The notes: generated from the sequence alone by a model not told the origin. DNA of 64,000 nt from Callipepla californica brunnescens (GCA_023055505.1 JALIRH010000002.1:27348437-27412436), one strand, 5' to 3'; counted from the stretch's first letter, positions 48,119-61,690 are shown. Made by a program: numbers and translations.

Positions 48119-50006
48119 GTTCATCCTGTTTTTTTACTATTTATTTTTAAATAGAGTAAGGATACCTAGCACTGGGAAAGTTTATCTTCACAGAATAATT
48201 TAACATGGCTTAATGCTTACATTCCATGGAAAATTATAACAGGATTTAGTATGATACACTAATTTTTTTATTTTATATTAAGGTACTAACAAATGCAAAA
48301 TTAACAGATGTGTATCACCATGGTTTGTAGTAGTACATAATAAATACAAAGAACACCGTGATAAAATCATAAACAATTAGCATTTCTTATCTCCTTCAGA
48401 TATTTCATAGAATTATAGAATTGTTAGAGTCAGAAGGGACCTTTTCTTACTTCTTTTGGCATTTTGAATACATCTAAGTTAGTCTTCAGTATTCTAGAAG
48501 ATACTGCTTATTTGCCCAATAAAAACAAAAAAGAAAGTTTGAAAACTCTTTCATCAATATCTTGTGAATATTCTAATAAAATTGGCAAAATATTTGTTTC
48601 ATATTCAGTATTTAGAGTAGCAGAGGCAAAAGAAATAATATGGATCTCAGTAAGATGCATTTTCAGAACAGCTTTTTTTCTGCCACATAGCCCTTAATAT
48701 CAGCTTGTTTTATTGCTAGGCAATTCAAAGTACATACCAATGGGAACTACATCTGCTGGCCATGTATCCTACAATACAAAAAATGTACCCCATTTTACAG
48801 TGTAAGATTGTATTTACATCATCTTACATTGTGGTATCACCTAAGTTTCTGTGTTGTTAAACTTACATTTCAAAGTATCTTTCAAATACCCCCACACATT
48901 TACTGATTTGTTATAAGGATACTTGATGTAACTCATCATTATTACCAAGTCTGAAAACTTTCCATAACTAGCACATTAGCCATAAATTTAATTGTTGCTG
49001 TACTCCATTAACAAAGATGATATACCTTTTTTTTTCAACCACAGTGTTAAGAATTACATGTTCATTTTACTAATATATTTTAAGAAGAATTGTAACAGTG
49101 AGCAGTATTGGCCAATTTTGTGTGGCAGTGTTGGAAAACAATCACCACAAAAGTAAATTAATCCTGTGGTAGAAGATTCTTCTCAAGGTACAGAAGGGTT
49201 TCTTTGACCATTTATCTCACTGAAACGATCAGCAAGGATGCCAATTAGATGCACTATTTATCACTGTGGCTTGAAATGTGATGTTTACACCTTCCCAGCA
49301 GAAAGGACTAAAATGATTTCCCTGCTCTTGTTTGTTTTTTCTCAAAGTTGCTCATTCAAATCCATGCTACAATCAAAAAGTATGTAAGTATTTCATTTTT
49401 CCCCTCAAAGTCAATATAAAACTTTGACCTCCGTTTTCAACAGTCTTTCTAACTCTTATGGTAAAAGAAAGCATTAAGTGACATGAAACAGATTCAAATT
49501 GTGTCTCAGATCTGGCTGGCAGCATAGCTAAGAGTAAATATAGGTATACTCCTTTCTGAGAATTCTTTCAATATGACAAAAATTCCTGTTTGAAAATCTC
49601 TAATATCGAAGAGAACATTAGTACAAAACAAGCTAAAAAAATTTAACAAGCTTAATTTATCATATGAGTGATGATAAATTATAATTTAGCATCTTATTAA
49701 CAGTGCAGAGGTAGGTCAAACTGCAGAATACTACAAATGAAATTCAACTGAATGTACAGTTGTATGACTGTCATTTGAAAAAATTCATCAAGATTTCCCA
49801 AAACTATAATATAATAGAAATATGTTAAGCATTGAAGAACTTCTTATAATTAAAGTATATATTTTTTCATATTTACACAGTTAAGAAGTGTATTTACTTA
49901 AAGAGACAATGCAACATATTAAATTATCAATAATACTTGTGGCCTAAGCATTACCATATATAATACATTCTATGAAATCCATTTAGTATAGTCTACATTT
50001 TGTGTA
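48119..50006. other. AT-rich stretch with one CR1 tip
   Basis: Only a CR1 antisense tip at 48407-48447 is recognised. Confidence 0.35.
48407..48447 (-). mobile_element. CR1 3' tip remnant, antisense
   Basis: ATAGAATTATAGAATTGTTA followed by GAGTCAGAAGGGACCTTTTC matches the antisense of the CR1 3' end. The rest of the element is missing. Confidence 0.7.
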
Positions 50007-50650
50007 TCATCATAGAATCATAGAACCATAGATTTATCAAGGCTGCTCTAAGATCATCCAGTCCAACCGTCCACCTATCACCAATACTTCCCACTAAACC
50101 ATGCCCTTTAGTACATCTAAATGTTTATTGAACACCTTCAGGGATTGTGACTCCACCATCTCTTTGGGCAGACCACTCCCTTGGAGCAGTATTTCCTAAC
50201 ATCCAATCTGAATCTCCCCTGGCACAACTTGAGGCCATTGCCTCTAGTCCAATAGCTGGTTACATGAGAGAAGAGATAAACCTAAACCACAACCTCACTT
50301 TAAGTAGTTGTAGAAAGTGAAGAAAGTCACCCTGGAGCCTCCTCTTCTCCAGACAGAATAATCCCAGCTCCCTCAGCCTCTTCTCATAAGGCCTGTGCTC
50401 CAGACCCCTCACCAGCTTCACTGTACTTCTCTGAACATGCTGCAAGGCCTCACTGTCAAAATTGAGCACAGTATTTGTACTGAATACAGAAGACTGCTCT
50501 GCTTCTGATGGCAGCACTATTTCTGATACAAGCCAGGATGCCATTGGCCTTTTTGGCCACCTGGGCATACTGCTTGCTCATGTTCAGCAGTGCACCAACC
50601 AATTCCCCTGGTCCATTTCCTCTACACTTCTTTCATTTTCCAGCATAAAC
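50007..50650 (-). mobile_element. CR1 LINE copy, antisense
   Basis: It begins with the antisense tip CATCATAGAATCATAGAACC. The minus strand encodes [40 protein letters not shown] and [11 protein letters not shown], the CR1 ORF2 tail, with about 100 codons open before a frameshift. Confidence 0.92.
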
Positions 50651-51037
50651 TCAAACTACATGCTTGAAACAATGTGAAGAAGTCATAAAAATATTTTTTC
50701 CTCTACTAGGCTTCGCACCAGATTGAAGCTTCCGGTGAATAGCAAGTACAGTAAGTTTACGTGTTCCATGCAAAGAACATTTCCTCCACCTGGAACTGTG
50801 TTTAATCGGTTAAGATTTAACTAAATATAACCTTTAGGAAAAATTAATTTACAGTTAATTTTAGCTGGTTTCTGGTAGAAACATTCTTTGAGAGCCACTC
50901 CCTACAGTTTAGTTCGCTTTCATTATCAGTGCCATATTAAGATGATTGCTTGCCAGTTGATTTTCAATGTATTTTAATCATATTAGTTACATTTTAAAAA
51001 GCCAAACAGCCTTGCAATTATGAGCTAAAAGAATCAA

Positions 51038-51590
51038 TCACAGAATCATAGAATCATAGAATCACAGAATGGCTTGGGTTGGACCCCAAGGATCATCAAA
51101 TTCCAACACCCCTGCCACAGGCAGGGCCACCATCCTCCATCTCAGGTATTGGACCAGGTTGCCCATCTCACCTGGGCTTGAACACCTCCAGGGATGGGGC
51201 ACCCACAGTCTGAGCAGCCTGTTTCAGCACCTCACCCCTCTCTCTGTGAAGAACTTCCCCCCTGACATTTAATCTAAACCCACCCTCCTTAAGTTTCAAG
51301 ACATTCCCCCTTGTTCTATAACTATCTAGCTGAGTAGAAAGTTGATTCCCCTCCTTTTAAATACTGGAAGGCTGCAATGATATCTTCTTGCAGCTTTCTC
51401 TTCTCCAGGATTAATGTCTTAGTAGGGGAAGCACTCCAACCTTCTGATCATCTTCATGGCCCTCCTCTGGACCCTCTCCAATAGCTCCACAATTTTCTGT
51501 ATTGGGGTACCAAGACATGGACACAGTATTCCAGATGGGGCCTTACAAAGACAGAGTAGAGAGAGGCAATCCCCTGTCCCTACAAATAAT
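51038..51590 (-). mobile_element. CR1 LINE copy, antisense (left half of inverted pair)
   Basis: Three repeats of the antisense tip (AATCATAGAATCATAGAATC) precede GGCTTGGGTTGGACCCCAAG. The rest follows the CR1 3' UTR and ORF2 tail in antisense to about GTAGAGAGAGGCAATCCCC. Confidence 0.92.
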
Positions 51591-51607
51591 ATAGCCTTCC
51601 CTTTACT

Positions 51608-51795
51608 GCAGGTAGTAGGTCAGTCTCCTCTGCTCTCGTGAGACCCCACTGAGTACTTCCCCCAACATAAGAAGGACACGGAGCTTTTGGAGCCAGTCCA
51701 GAGGAGGCCATGAAGATTAGAGGACTGGAGCACCTCCTCTATGAAGGAAAGCTTATTGTGTTTTTGTTGATTAGCCTGGAAAAGAGAAGAAAATG
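51608..51795 (+). mobile_element. CR1 LINE fragment, sense (right half of inverted pair)
   Basis: CTCTGCTCTCGTGAGACCCC, GGACACGGAGCTTTTGGAGC and CAGAGGAGGCCATGAAGATT are sense CR1 ORF2 sequence, beginning within about 20 bp of the end of the antisense copy. Confidence 0.8.
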
Positions 51796-52027
51796 AATAC
51801 GGCTCTAAACAGGCTCTACTTTGATTAATTTGGGGAAAATAATAATAAGTAAATCCACTGAAATGAACTCAAGGGAAAGAAACAATTTCACCTTGGGTAA
51901 TTATTCTGACCAAGATGCTGACTCAGTGATAAAACAGTTTTTAAATGAAATGGCACAATACAACCATCTCTTCAAGAATCATCTCCAAAATTATTAGGTA
52001 TTTGTAATAGATGTGTGTGACAAAGTG

Positions 52028-52282
52028 TAGTGACAGAATAAGGACAACAGTTTGAAACTAAAGAAAGGTGAGATTGGATTAGGTATGGGAAAGAGATTCT
52101 TCACTGTGAGATGGGTGGTAAGGAAGTGGAACATTCTGTCCATAGAAGCTATGGTTGTCTCATGCCTGGAAGTGTTCAAGTCTAAGTTGTATGTGGCTCT
52201 GGTCAACCTGCCTATGGTAGGGGTTGTGGAACTAGATGAACTTTAATGTCCCTTCCACTCCAAACCATAATTCTATGACTCA
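52028..52282 (+). mobile_element. CR1 3' part, sense
   Basis: The order is that of the CR1 end: TGAGATTGGATTAGGTATGG, TGGTTGTCTCATGCCTGGAA, AATGTCCCTTCCACTCCAAA, CATAATTCTATGACTC. It may be the continuation of the sense fragment ending at 51795, separated by about 230 bp of other sequence. Confidence 0.82.
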
Positions 52283-53917
52283 CTGCTACAACTTCTGTGA
52301 TATTACAGACTCTTTCAGTGTTTCCCATTAGACTTCTTATATTATCTTCAGATTTATAGGTTCAATATAGCAACTTTGAGGATTTCTCAGTTCCAGAATA
52401 TCAAGATTTATAGCTCTGTAAATAAATGACTACAAAAGCACTATAAATAGGATGGGTCCCTAAGACCTTTTAACACATTTTATAGTATTACACATTTAAA
52501 ACTCACAGATTAATTGTCAAAATCATCTCTAATGCATAATTCTATACGTATTCATGGTGGAGCTGAAACTTTGAGGGCTTACTAACACATTGCATATCTC
52601 TGGCCTTAGGGTTTAAAATCTTTACTATTTTTCTTACTTCTAAAGTTGTTCAGTAGTAAGAAGCAAAGATAGCCAAAATCAAATGAAAGTAAAATTCAAA
52701 TCTTATATAAATAAGTTACTGCCATATACAAAATCTGTCCGTATGGCAAATACTTTTTTCTTGAATGAGTTAATAATCTGAGCTTTTGCAAACCATTTTT
52801 TTCTTAATCAGGTACATGACTCTGTAAACTTTTCTTGCTTTCAAAGGCAAACATAACTAATAATTTCTGTAAAGGTCTTGAGCTCTTCCGACATCTGGTT
52901 TTGGTTTACTATAAAAACTCTGTCTCTTGATCTCATGTGTTGAACTACTGTATGTTTGCCACTGTCTATTTCCTGTGAAAAAATACACTGAACAATAACA
53001 GCTTTTGTTCCTAACCTTCTAGTCTCTAGAACAGCTGAACAAATAATTTTTGTGCTTTCATTTGAAATAATTTATTCCATGTATATGTTTGTAGAGGGTC
53101 ATTTGGGCTGTTGGATGTTTCGTCATTTTAAAATCAAATATTAGAAATTTAAATTACTGAAAATTGCATCTGACAGTTCCCTTACACTTTTAGCAATTCC
53201 TTTGACAAAATTCCAGTCTATATAGAGCTTAGGGAATGACTAGAAGAAGCTAAGACAAAAAAAAGCATCATGAAGAAACATATGCATCATAAATAAATAC
53301 TCAATAATGAAACAGAAGTGTCAGTTCATACTTCTGCTTAGATATGTTAATTTTGGTATATTTGCTATATTATCATATGTATGTTAGTATATTTTAAAAT
53401 TAACTTGGTATACCTTTGTCCTTTTAATTCATAAGAAGTTTTAATTGAATGTAACTTGATGAATATATATAAGCTAATTTTTAAAGTCTTCATGTTTCTT
53501 TTTTTTAACATATATTTGTGTTTACAGATGTGTTTTTACAAATGTTGTGTTTAGAGCATAGGAAATATATTCCCTTACTATTTTAGGTATATTTCAAACC
53601 TTGTGTTTCAACTTAATAACAACAAAATATATATAAGCATTATTGGAAATATTATAATGCACATAATAACTTAAGTTTTATTGGAAGATAAACACCTTAT
53701 TTCAATTTATTGCTTTTTTTATCTGTCTATTTGTTTACTTATTTCCCAAACAAGATTTGTCATACCTTATACTGGTATAAAGTGGCGTAAAGTATACTAG
53801 GTAATCAGAAATTTACATATCTTTTTTTTATAATAATATCCAAAATAGTATTAAATATATCTATACCTGGCATTACTTTGATAAAGCAGTTTTAAATTAT
53901 TGTTAACATTAATAATG
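52283..53917. other. AT-rich stretch, nothing recognised
   Basis: No repeat family or exon was recognised. Confidence 0.35.
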
Positions 53918-54238
53918 ATAGAATGATAGAATCACAGAAACATAGAATGGCTTGGGTTGGAAGGGATTCTCAAAGGTCATCTAGTTCCAACATCCTCTGG
54001 TGGACAGGGACATCTTCAACCAGATCTGGTTGCCCATGGCCCCCCATTCAACCTAGCCATAAACCCATAGTTTCTCTGGCCTCACAACACACATAGTAAA
54101 CAATTTCTTTCTAATATCTAATCTAAATCTATCCGATTTCAGTTTAAAGCCACTATCTGTCCTATCGTTAATGCCCTTTTAAAAATCTCTCTCCCAACTT
54201 TTTTATAGACCCTATTTAGATACTGAAAAGTGTTGAAT
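53918..54238 (-). mobile_element. CR1 3' part, antisense
   Basis: It starts with an antisense tip (GATAGAATGATAGAATCACA), then GGCTTGGGTTGGAAGGGATT and ACATCTTCAACCAGATCTGG, and runs to the T-rich remnant of the ORF2 end. Confidence 0.92.
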
Positions 54239-55127
54239 ATTAACTTAAGTGAATCCAGTACTCCATGACTGCAATCTTAAAATTTTATTGAATCAGAGAA
54301 ACCTTTGATTTAATGTTGATTGGTGAGTGCCTACTTTAAGATGGAAGGTGTCAGAAAAATAATTCAATTATTTTCAAGATGGAGCTTGCTTAGTGTCTAG
54401 GATTCATTTTTAAGACAAAATTGAAACATCAAGGAATGATACAATAACTGAGGTTATCCTTCCTCAGCTATTTTCCTACAGTAAATAAAAAGTAAACCAA
54501 TAACAGAAAAATATCAAGATTCCACTTTTTTGTCTTGACTAAAAACTTCTAAATATAGGAAATAGTCATTAAAAACAGTGTAGATATATTTTAGTCACGT
54601 TTTGCTGAACAAATCACTCTAACCTGCCAATTTGACTGCATACAGACTTTACAAAGGACACTTGAAACAATGTTCAGTACCCAGATGACACCACAAAGAT
54701 CAGGGCTTATGTTATCATGAGTTAGGTATAACAGTTTTTTTCTTAACATTGCTACCTTAATTCAGGAGCACTACACAACTTTTTAACATGTCATTTACTT
54801 CAGTTATTTGGTACTATTTTAGAACTTTACATTTAAGATTTTAACATTTGTCCTATTTCTGCTGCAAATTGTGCTTTAACAATCTAACTTCTAAGCTTCC
54901 TTTCTTCACTGATACTGAAAAAACAAAAGGATATGTTGGAATTGTTTCAATCAAGACCTTGGAAGCTAAAAAAACAGCAGGTGTAAGTTTTAGAATTGAA
55001 TACAAACTGCAGATAATTTTAAATATCTAACACATTTTACCCAAGTGTACTCCAAATTTAGCATTTCTCTTCTATTCAGCATATATATAACTGTATTCAG
55101 CTTGTGCAAACAAAAAAATGCAGGGTC
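54239..55127. other. AT-rich stretch, nothing recognised
   Basis: No repeat or splice-bounded exon is supported. Confidence 0.35.
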
Positions 55128-55295
55128 TTCTGCGACAGGACACAGGGAAATTTAGATTGGAAAAGTTTTTTTTTTTTATAAAAGGGTGATGATACACTGG
55201 AACATGTTTCCCAGAGAGGTAGTGGAAGCCTCAACCCCTAGTGACATTCAGGGTCAGGCTGGACTGGACTCTTAATCAACCTAATCTAACTGGAA
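55128..55295 (+). mobile_element. CR1 3' part, sense
   Basis: GACAGGACACAGGGAAATTT, GTGATGATACACTGGAACAT, CAGAGAGGTAGTGGAAGCCT and GGTCAGGCTGGACTGGACTC are CR1 sequence near the end of ORF2 and the 3' UTR. The terminal tip is lost. Confidence 0.85.
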
Positions 55296-56684
55296 CCAGC
55301 TGAGTCTTGCCAAGGGGCAGCCCACAGTTCTCCACAATATGTCCAAGCATCTCGGCTTCTTTACCTCCTCCTGCCAATTAAATATAACATTTGAATGTAC
55401 CATAATGAAGCAGATTTTAACAGCAATATATATCAGCATCTTAATAAAAATGAAGAATTCCTTGCACTGGGTAGAAAAGGACAAAACTGTTGGAACCAAA
55501 ATCTTGTCACTCTGATTTAGAGTTATATGGAAATCTGTTTTCTTTCATGACAACATCTAACCTAATTAGTGGTACCGATTGGCACAACTTTTAATTATGG
55601 AAAACTGTTTAGATTGTGGACTCATTTAAACATTTCATTTTAATTACAAATTGATTATTATTACTTATGAATCTCAGATTCTAAGGAAGAGCTCAGAGTA
55701 CTTAAAACTGAAATTTTCTAGCAATAATATTAAAGGTAAATAAGATACAAGACTAACTCAGTTGCTTGGTGTTATACAGATACCAAGCAAAACTACGTAT
55801 AAATCATCAGAATCAATAAAAATGTAAATTACAGACTCATTGTGAATGACAAATTGTATTGACCAATTGAAAAAGAACTCATCATACATTTTATAACTTG
55901 TTAAGTTATTTGAGAAAAATAATTATAATGATTCCAGTTTTTAAGATAAAAATAGTTTAATTAATAAAATTGAACTATTTTGAGTTTGTTAAAATAGAGA
56001 GGCAACAAATTCATATCTTAATGCTACTCAGTACTATGAAAGGTAATTGTTCAGAAAGGTCAGAAATATCATGAAAATAGTAGAGTTGTAAACACTCTTG
56101 GCAATATAATTAGCATAGCTGATCTAGTAGTGTGGACCCATTTGCAAAAACTGGAATTTACTAACAGTAAAAGTCACAGTGAAACAGATGACTGGAATTG
56201 ATCTCAAGGACAAGGTGGAAAGTCAGTGAAGATTTAGTTTCCTAATTTGACATTCAGTTTTGCACTGGAATGGAGAACAATTACAAGTGATGAGCAATAT
56301 CTATACTAGGAAAGTCAACTTTATATAAAACTAATCAGCAGACATTCATAGATTTTGGTTTTATTGCAAATAAAAGATTTTTTTAGTATATAGTTAATGA
56401 GTTTCAACACTTTTTTCAGCAGTTTTCCCCCTCTAGAAAGGAGTAGCAACATGCATATCCTCTGAGACAATTTCTTGCATAAATTCTCAGGTTTACAGAA
56501 AAGTCTTCTTATATTTATTAGACATTTTCTTGCTTATACATAGATAAACTATAATCTGTATTCACACAACTTAAGGAAAGTTAAGGAAAACTTGCAGCAA
56601 ACTTCCAAAACAAGCATATATTAAAATTTTAGCTAAATATCCTCAGTCAGGATTATGATCCTATTGCATGATCTGCAAGAGAAG
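55296..56684. other. AT-rich stretch, nothing recognised
   Basis: No feature is supported. Confidence 0.35.
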
Positions 56685-56825
56685 GGGGAATGGGAGGGGG
56701 AGGGGGAGGGGGAGAGAAAGAAGGGGAAGGGGTAGGGGTGGGAGTAGGGGAAAGGAGAAGGGGAAGGGCAAGAGGGAAGGGGGAAGGGGTATGGTGAAGT
56801 GGGAAGGGGAAAGGAGTAGGGGAAA
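56685..56825 (+). repeat. imperfect G/A-rich flank of the pentanucleotide array
   Basis: Irregular G3-6 runs separated by A or T (GGGAGGGGGAGGGGG, GGGGTAGGGGTGGGAGTAGG) precede the perfect array, suggesting decayed or variant units. Open frames through it are artefacts. Confidence 0.85.
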
Positions 56826-57050
56826 GGGAAGGGAAGGGAAGGGAAGGGAAGGGAAGGGAAGGGAAGGGAAGGGAAGGGAAGGGAAGGGAAGGGAAGGGAA
56901 GGGAAGGGAAGGGAAGGGAAGGGAAGGGAAGGGAAGGGAAGGGAAGGGAAGGGAAGGGAAGGGAAGGGAAGGGAAGGGAAGGGAAGGGAAGGGAAGGGAA
57001 GGGAAGGGAAGGGAAGGGAAGGGAAGGGAAGGGAAGGGAAGGGAAGGGAA
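56826..57050 (+). repeat. (GGGAA)45 pentanucleotide array
   Basis: Forty-five uninterrupted GGGAA units over 225 bp, ending in GGAAGAAGAAAG. It is purine-only on the plus strand. The same motif in the opposite orientation forms the shorter array at 7725-7829. Confidence 0.98.
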
Positions 57051-59969
57051 GGAAGAAGAAAGAATAAACTTGCTTGGAATTATGTGCATATATATGCAAT
57101 CTCAGAGATACTATACATTTGAATAATCTGACAAGAAACAAATGTGATATTATCTTGCAATTTGACTAGGAAACTGAAATTTTATGTATGATATTTAAAA
57201 ATAAAAATACACTGTTTTAAGATGCCAAAAAGCATAGATTGTAAAACAGAAGTCTTGATGTTAGGAGATGATGGAAGTTAGTATTGTTTTGTGAGGATAA
57301 AAGAAAGTAAAAGGAAGAAATGGGGTTACATTAAAAATTTATGGAATGGAAAGGAATTCACATATATTCACAGGTAAGCCTGGAGGCAGTCATAGAATAC
57401 TGTGTGAGTTTATCTACTTCTTCATGCAGACATCAGAAAGTTTCCCATTGTGGAATAACAACATAATATGCCCTCAGATAGTCATTGCCGTGTGCAAAAA
57501 ATCTTTCCATCTTTTCCTAAGACAAACTGCCAAGCAATGTGTGTTATTCTAGAAAAACATGCTACAACATACTACATTCTGTAGTCTAAACAGTCTTTTC
57601 AAAACAGACTGTTTATTAAGAGAGTGTTTTATTGAATTTATTGATGTGTAGTCCATACCTATTACGTTTTTCACATCATTAATTCCTTTAGTTTAAACAA
57701 CCTTAACTTCTTTTCTTTCTCTTTTTATCCTTTCCTCTCACCATGAGTGTGTGTAGATAACAGTATTATCCCTTCTCCTGTTTTCTTCTCATAACTGAGG
57801 TCTCAGTTTCCCTACAAATTCTATGGACTATTCTTCCAACCAGTTCTGAATTTCAAATCTCTGGTGTATACAAATCAAGACTGTGTCCAGCATTTCAAAT
57901 ATGGTAATAGATAGAAGGTATTACTTTCAGAGCAACCTACTAATTTATTCAAATTATTCAAACAACTGCTGAGAAATATATCTTGATGAAATTCTACATC
58001 TACTAGGAAATCTGTGACATTAATCACAGAAAATACATTAGTAGTACAAAGACTAAATAATGACTATTCATTGTAACAGAGGTGGAGGTTTTTCTCAAAT
58101 ATATCACAGAAAAATGTTGTTCTGAAAGTTTCACTATAACATTGTCAGGTTCAATATGAAATTAGGAAAATCACAGATTGATTGATGAGCAAAGATATCA
58201 TGTGAGGGGACTCACAACACCAAGATTTTCTAAATAGTTCAGATTCTATTCTCTTTAATAACCTTATTAAAAACAGTGCTGTTTTCTATACCTCTGCTTC
58301 CTCACTATATGAACTTATTTTGTGGTATTCTTTGAAATATAGGGTAAGAAATGTATATTAATGTGACATATTACTGTGTGTCAGAAAATGTAATCCCATC
58401 TTTAATCGTCATCACCATTAACTAATTTGAGTAATAACATTAATCAATATTCCCAGAGATTTTGGTTAGACAAGTTTGAAGAATTTTCATGTAAGTAATA
58501 AAAAGATCAAACTACTGACAGTATCCAGTCTCTTGAAATGGGAATATATACTACAAGTAAGTTTTAAAGGTAGCAGTAATCCTGAAAGACTGTTTGTGTG
58601 AGCAAAATACTGAAATATATTCAATAACTGAAAAAACACCATGAAATTTAGATCTAGAACCAGATCAAAACCAGAACATGATCAATCTTGTGTCAGAGTT
58701 CTAGAAGCCAAGCAAAATAAGGAGCTCACATAACCAGTTCTACTTACTCAAAAAAGAAACATTCAATATTCTACCTCCATATATCCAAGGTTTTGTGTTA
58801 AATAAAAATGAATAAAAGGCACAGGAGTATTTCAGGGAGTTCAGAACTTTGAATAATTTATTCTGACACTTGTCTAGGGCAAACACTTTGAAGGTGTGTT
58901 GGTATATAAAATTCCATAGTTTCCTGTTTATCAGTTTTTATTGATTCCTCTCGACAGTCCTTGAAAACTCATAGTGTTAGACTGGAAATCTTTAACTAGG
59001 TTTCTTAATTTCTATTTATTAATTAAACACCTTTCTCAGATCTTATATATATAAAGAAGATTTATTTTTATTAAAATAGAAGACTTCAGGCATGCACTTA
59101 TCCTCTTTTCCTTATAGAATTGAGTCCTATATCATAAAAATGCTGTAGTGACAGAATTCTGTCAAACAGTTACAATTTATCCTGCATTTGCATTTATACC
59201 TTAGCAAAGAGAACATGGACAGTATCTTTGTGGACCCCAACCAGGAACACTCATTTAAAGGGATCTGGCACAACAAAAGTAGAATACATTTGGCCAATAC
59301 TTTTCATACAATTAAAATATCTTTGTAGTAAGTTGCTGACAGTGCAAGCCAACATGTATTTCCCACTGTTTGCTTATAGTGGTGATGAATGATTGCCCAA
59401 TTATGTTATTTGCATTTTCAGTGTTTTAGTAATTTTATAGTTGAGACACATATACACAGAATTTTCAGATGACTGATAAGCTCCTTTCTGAAATTAGAAT
59501 GCTTTCAAACTTTATGCTTTCACGAATAATATAATGTAAAGATTATGCAAAAAAACTTATGCTTACATTCCTATGCTTAACAGTATATAAGACATAATTG
59601 TTTTCTGTAAATGAACTAAAGTGTTTATCTAATTCTCTGCATTTCTTAGTTAGGGACTACTTTTATTAAAGTTAAAATTTAAGTAATCCACAATTGGCAA
59701 CATCCTAATTTAAAATCTTTCCCAAAACTAAAAACTATATTGAACTTTCCAACAGTCTCTGAAATTTATTTAATTATTAAATACTTCTGAAAGATAGCAA
59801 AGCTAAAAGAAACTAAAGAGGTGATAAGAGGCAAAAAATCTTCAAGAGTAAAGTACACATATAGAAAAAAACATGATAAAGAACAAAATGTATTTGAAAA
59901 AGAAGTAAACACATTATCACATTTCAAAAGTGCTTGGATTCATAGCATTACTGACAAAAAATTTAAACA
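57051..59969. other. AT-rich stretch, nothing recognised
   Basis: No repeat family, exon or RNA gene was recognised over 2.9 kb. Confidence 0.35.
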
Positions 59970-61690
59970 TAAAATCACAGAACCATAGAATTATAAAATG
60001 GGTCCAATTGGAAGGGATGCTGATTCAGTTAGATCCAACCTTCTGCCATGGACCCATTCCAACCACCAGATCAGACTGTGCAGGGCCCTGTCCAGTCTGC
60101 CCTTAAATGCCAGCAGGGACGAGGCATCCACAGCGTCAAAGGGGCAACATTTTCTGGCACATCACCGCCCTCTGAGTAAAAAAAAATTAACCTTGCACCC
60201 AATCTAAATCTCCTCTCTTTTAGTTTAAAGCCATTCCCTTTTGATATTTCTATCAGATTGTGTAAAACTTTGGGTTAATAAACAGTTCAACAGAGTTGCA
60301 ACAGAGCACTGGTCCCAAGATAGACCCCTGGGGGACACTTAGTGACCAGCCTCAACTTAGAATAGCCCTCCACAACCCTCTGTCTGCAACCATCCAATTA
60401 ATTCGATATCCTCTGAATAGTGAACACCTACAGACTTATACCTCTCCAACTTAGAGTTAAGGAAGGTGCCTGGGATCATACAAAATGTTTTGCAGGATTC
60501 TGGGTAGACAGTATCAGTTATTTTTCCTTTGTCCACTAATACTGTCACCCCCATCATAGAAAGCCACCAGATTGGTCAGGCACAACCTGCCCTTGGTGAA
60601 GCCATGCTGGCCATCTTAGATCAGCTCCTTCTTTTGCATGTGCCTTAACATAGTTTCCAGGAGTATCTGTTCCATGATCTTCCCAAATACACCAGTCTAT
60701 ACTTCCCATACTTCCCTGAATCTGCCATTCTACCCTTAAAAATGGGAGCAATATTTCCCTTTTTCCAGTCACAGGGGACTTTACCTGAGTCACAACATTT
60801 TGAATGTTATGTAGAGTCACTTGGTAATTACATCAGGCACTTCCTACAAAATGACATGGGATACAAGTTTATAGGCCCCATAGCCTTTTACAGGTTCATC
60901 CTCATCTGGTAGTCTCAAATTTGCTCTTTGTTTACAGGGAGAAGGACTGTGCGTCCCTATTCCCTGTCTGGAGATTCAGGAACATGACAGACATTGGAAG
61001 TCTGTCTGCCAGTGATGACTGAGGTTGAATACCTTACTCCCTTCATATCTGTTGAAGCCAGTTCTCTCTTCTCAGTTACCAGAGTGAGTACAGTCTCCTT
61101 TGCATGTCTCTTCTGTCCAGTGCAGCTGTAGAAAACCCTTCTTGTTATTATTCACATTCCTTGCTAGGCTCAATTTCATCTATGCCTTGGCTTTCCTGAT
61201 CTCCCCTCCACACATCTGAACAGCATCCCTGTACTCTTCCCAGGCCACATATCCCTTCTTTCACTGCCTGTGCCTTTTTATCCCTCTGCTTCACCAGTGG
61301 GTCCCCATTCAGCCAGTCTGGTCTGCCTCCCTTGCTTGATCTCATGCCATGGGAGATGGAGATCTCTCATACTCTCAGAAGGGCATAGTCAAAGACATGA
61401 CAGTTCTTCACCATTCCTAATGATGGCTTCGCAGGAGAGTTTATCCAATAATTCCTTTAACAGAAAGAGGTTTACTCTTATGAATTTCAGAATTCTGACT
61501 TTCCTCTTTGTGAATCTTGTGTTTCTTGAGAACACAAACTCAACCAGAGCATTTCTAGTACAGCCCAGTCTGCCTCCAATCTTAATGAGCTCACCTGCAT
61601 TGCTGAGTACCACATCAAGCAACACTTGGATTACAGTCAAAAAAGGTCTTGAGATATTTTTTTGGTTTTGGCAAATCTCTTGCTAAGAGA
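59970..61690 (-). mobile_element. 5'-extended, degraded CR1 LINE, antisense
   Basis: The left end is the antisense 3' tip (AAATCACAGAACCATAGAAT) and UTR. The body runs back through the reverse transcriptase region: AATGGGAGCAATATTTCCCT near 60740 is the antisense of the conserved 'GNIxPIFK' block. The right part encodes the end of the endonuclease domain on the minus strand (LLDVVLSNAGELIKIGGRLG, then NALVEFVFSRN), equivalent to the CR1 'LDLLxTN...GGSLGCSDHxxVEF' block; the His of the usual SDH motif is not visible. Between 60250 and 60290, and in the 3' half of ORF2, large parts are missing. Many stops make it inactive. It is the longest CR1 span in the window. Confidence 0.8.

Noticed and set aside
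56653..57141. Long open frames of 142-162 codons on both strands (Pro/Ser/Leu-rich or Gly/Lys/Arg/Glu-rich)
   Set aside because: They are created entirely by the GGGAA repeat, which has no stops in several frames; no unique coding sequence.
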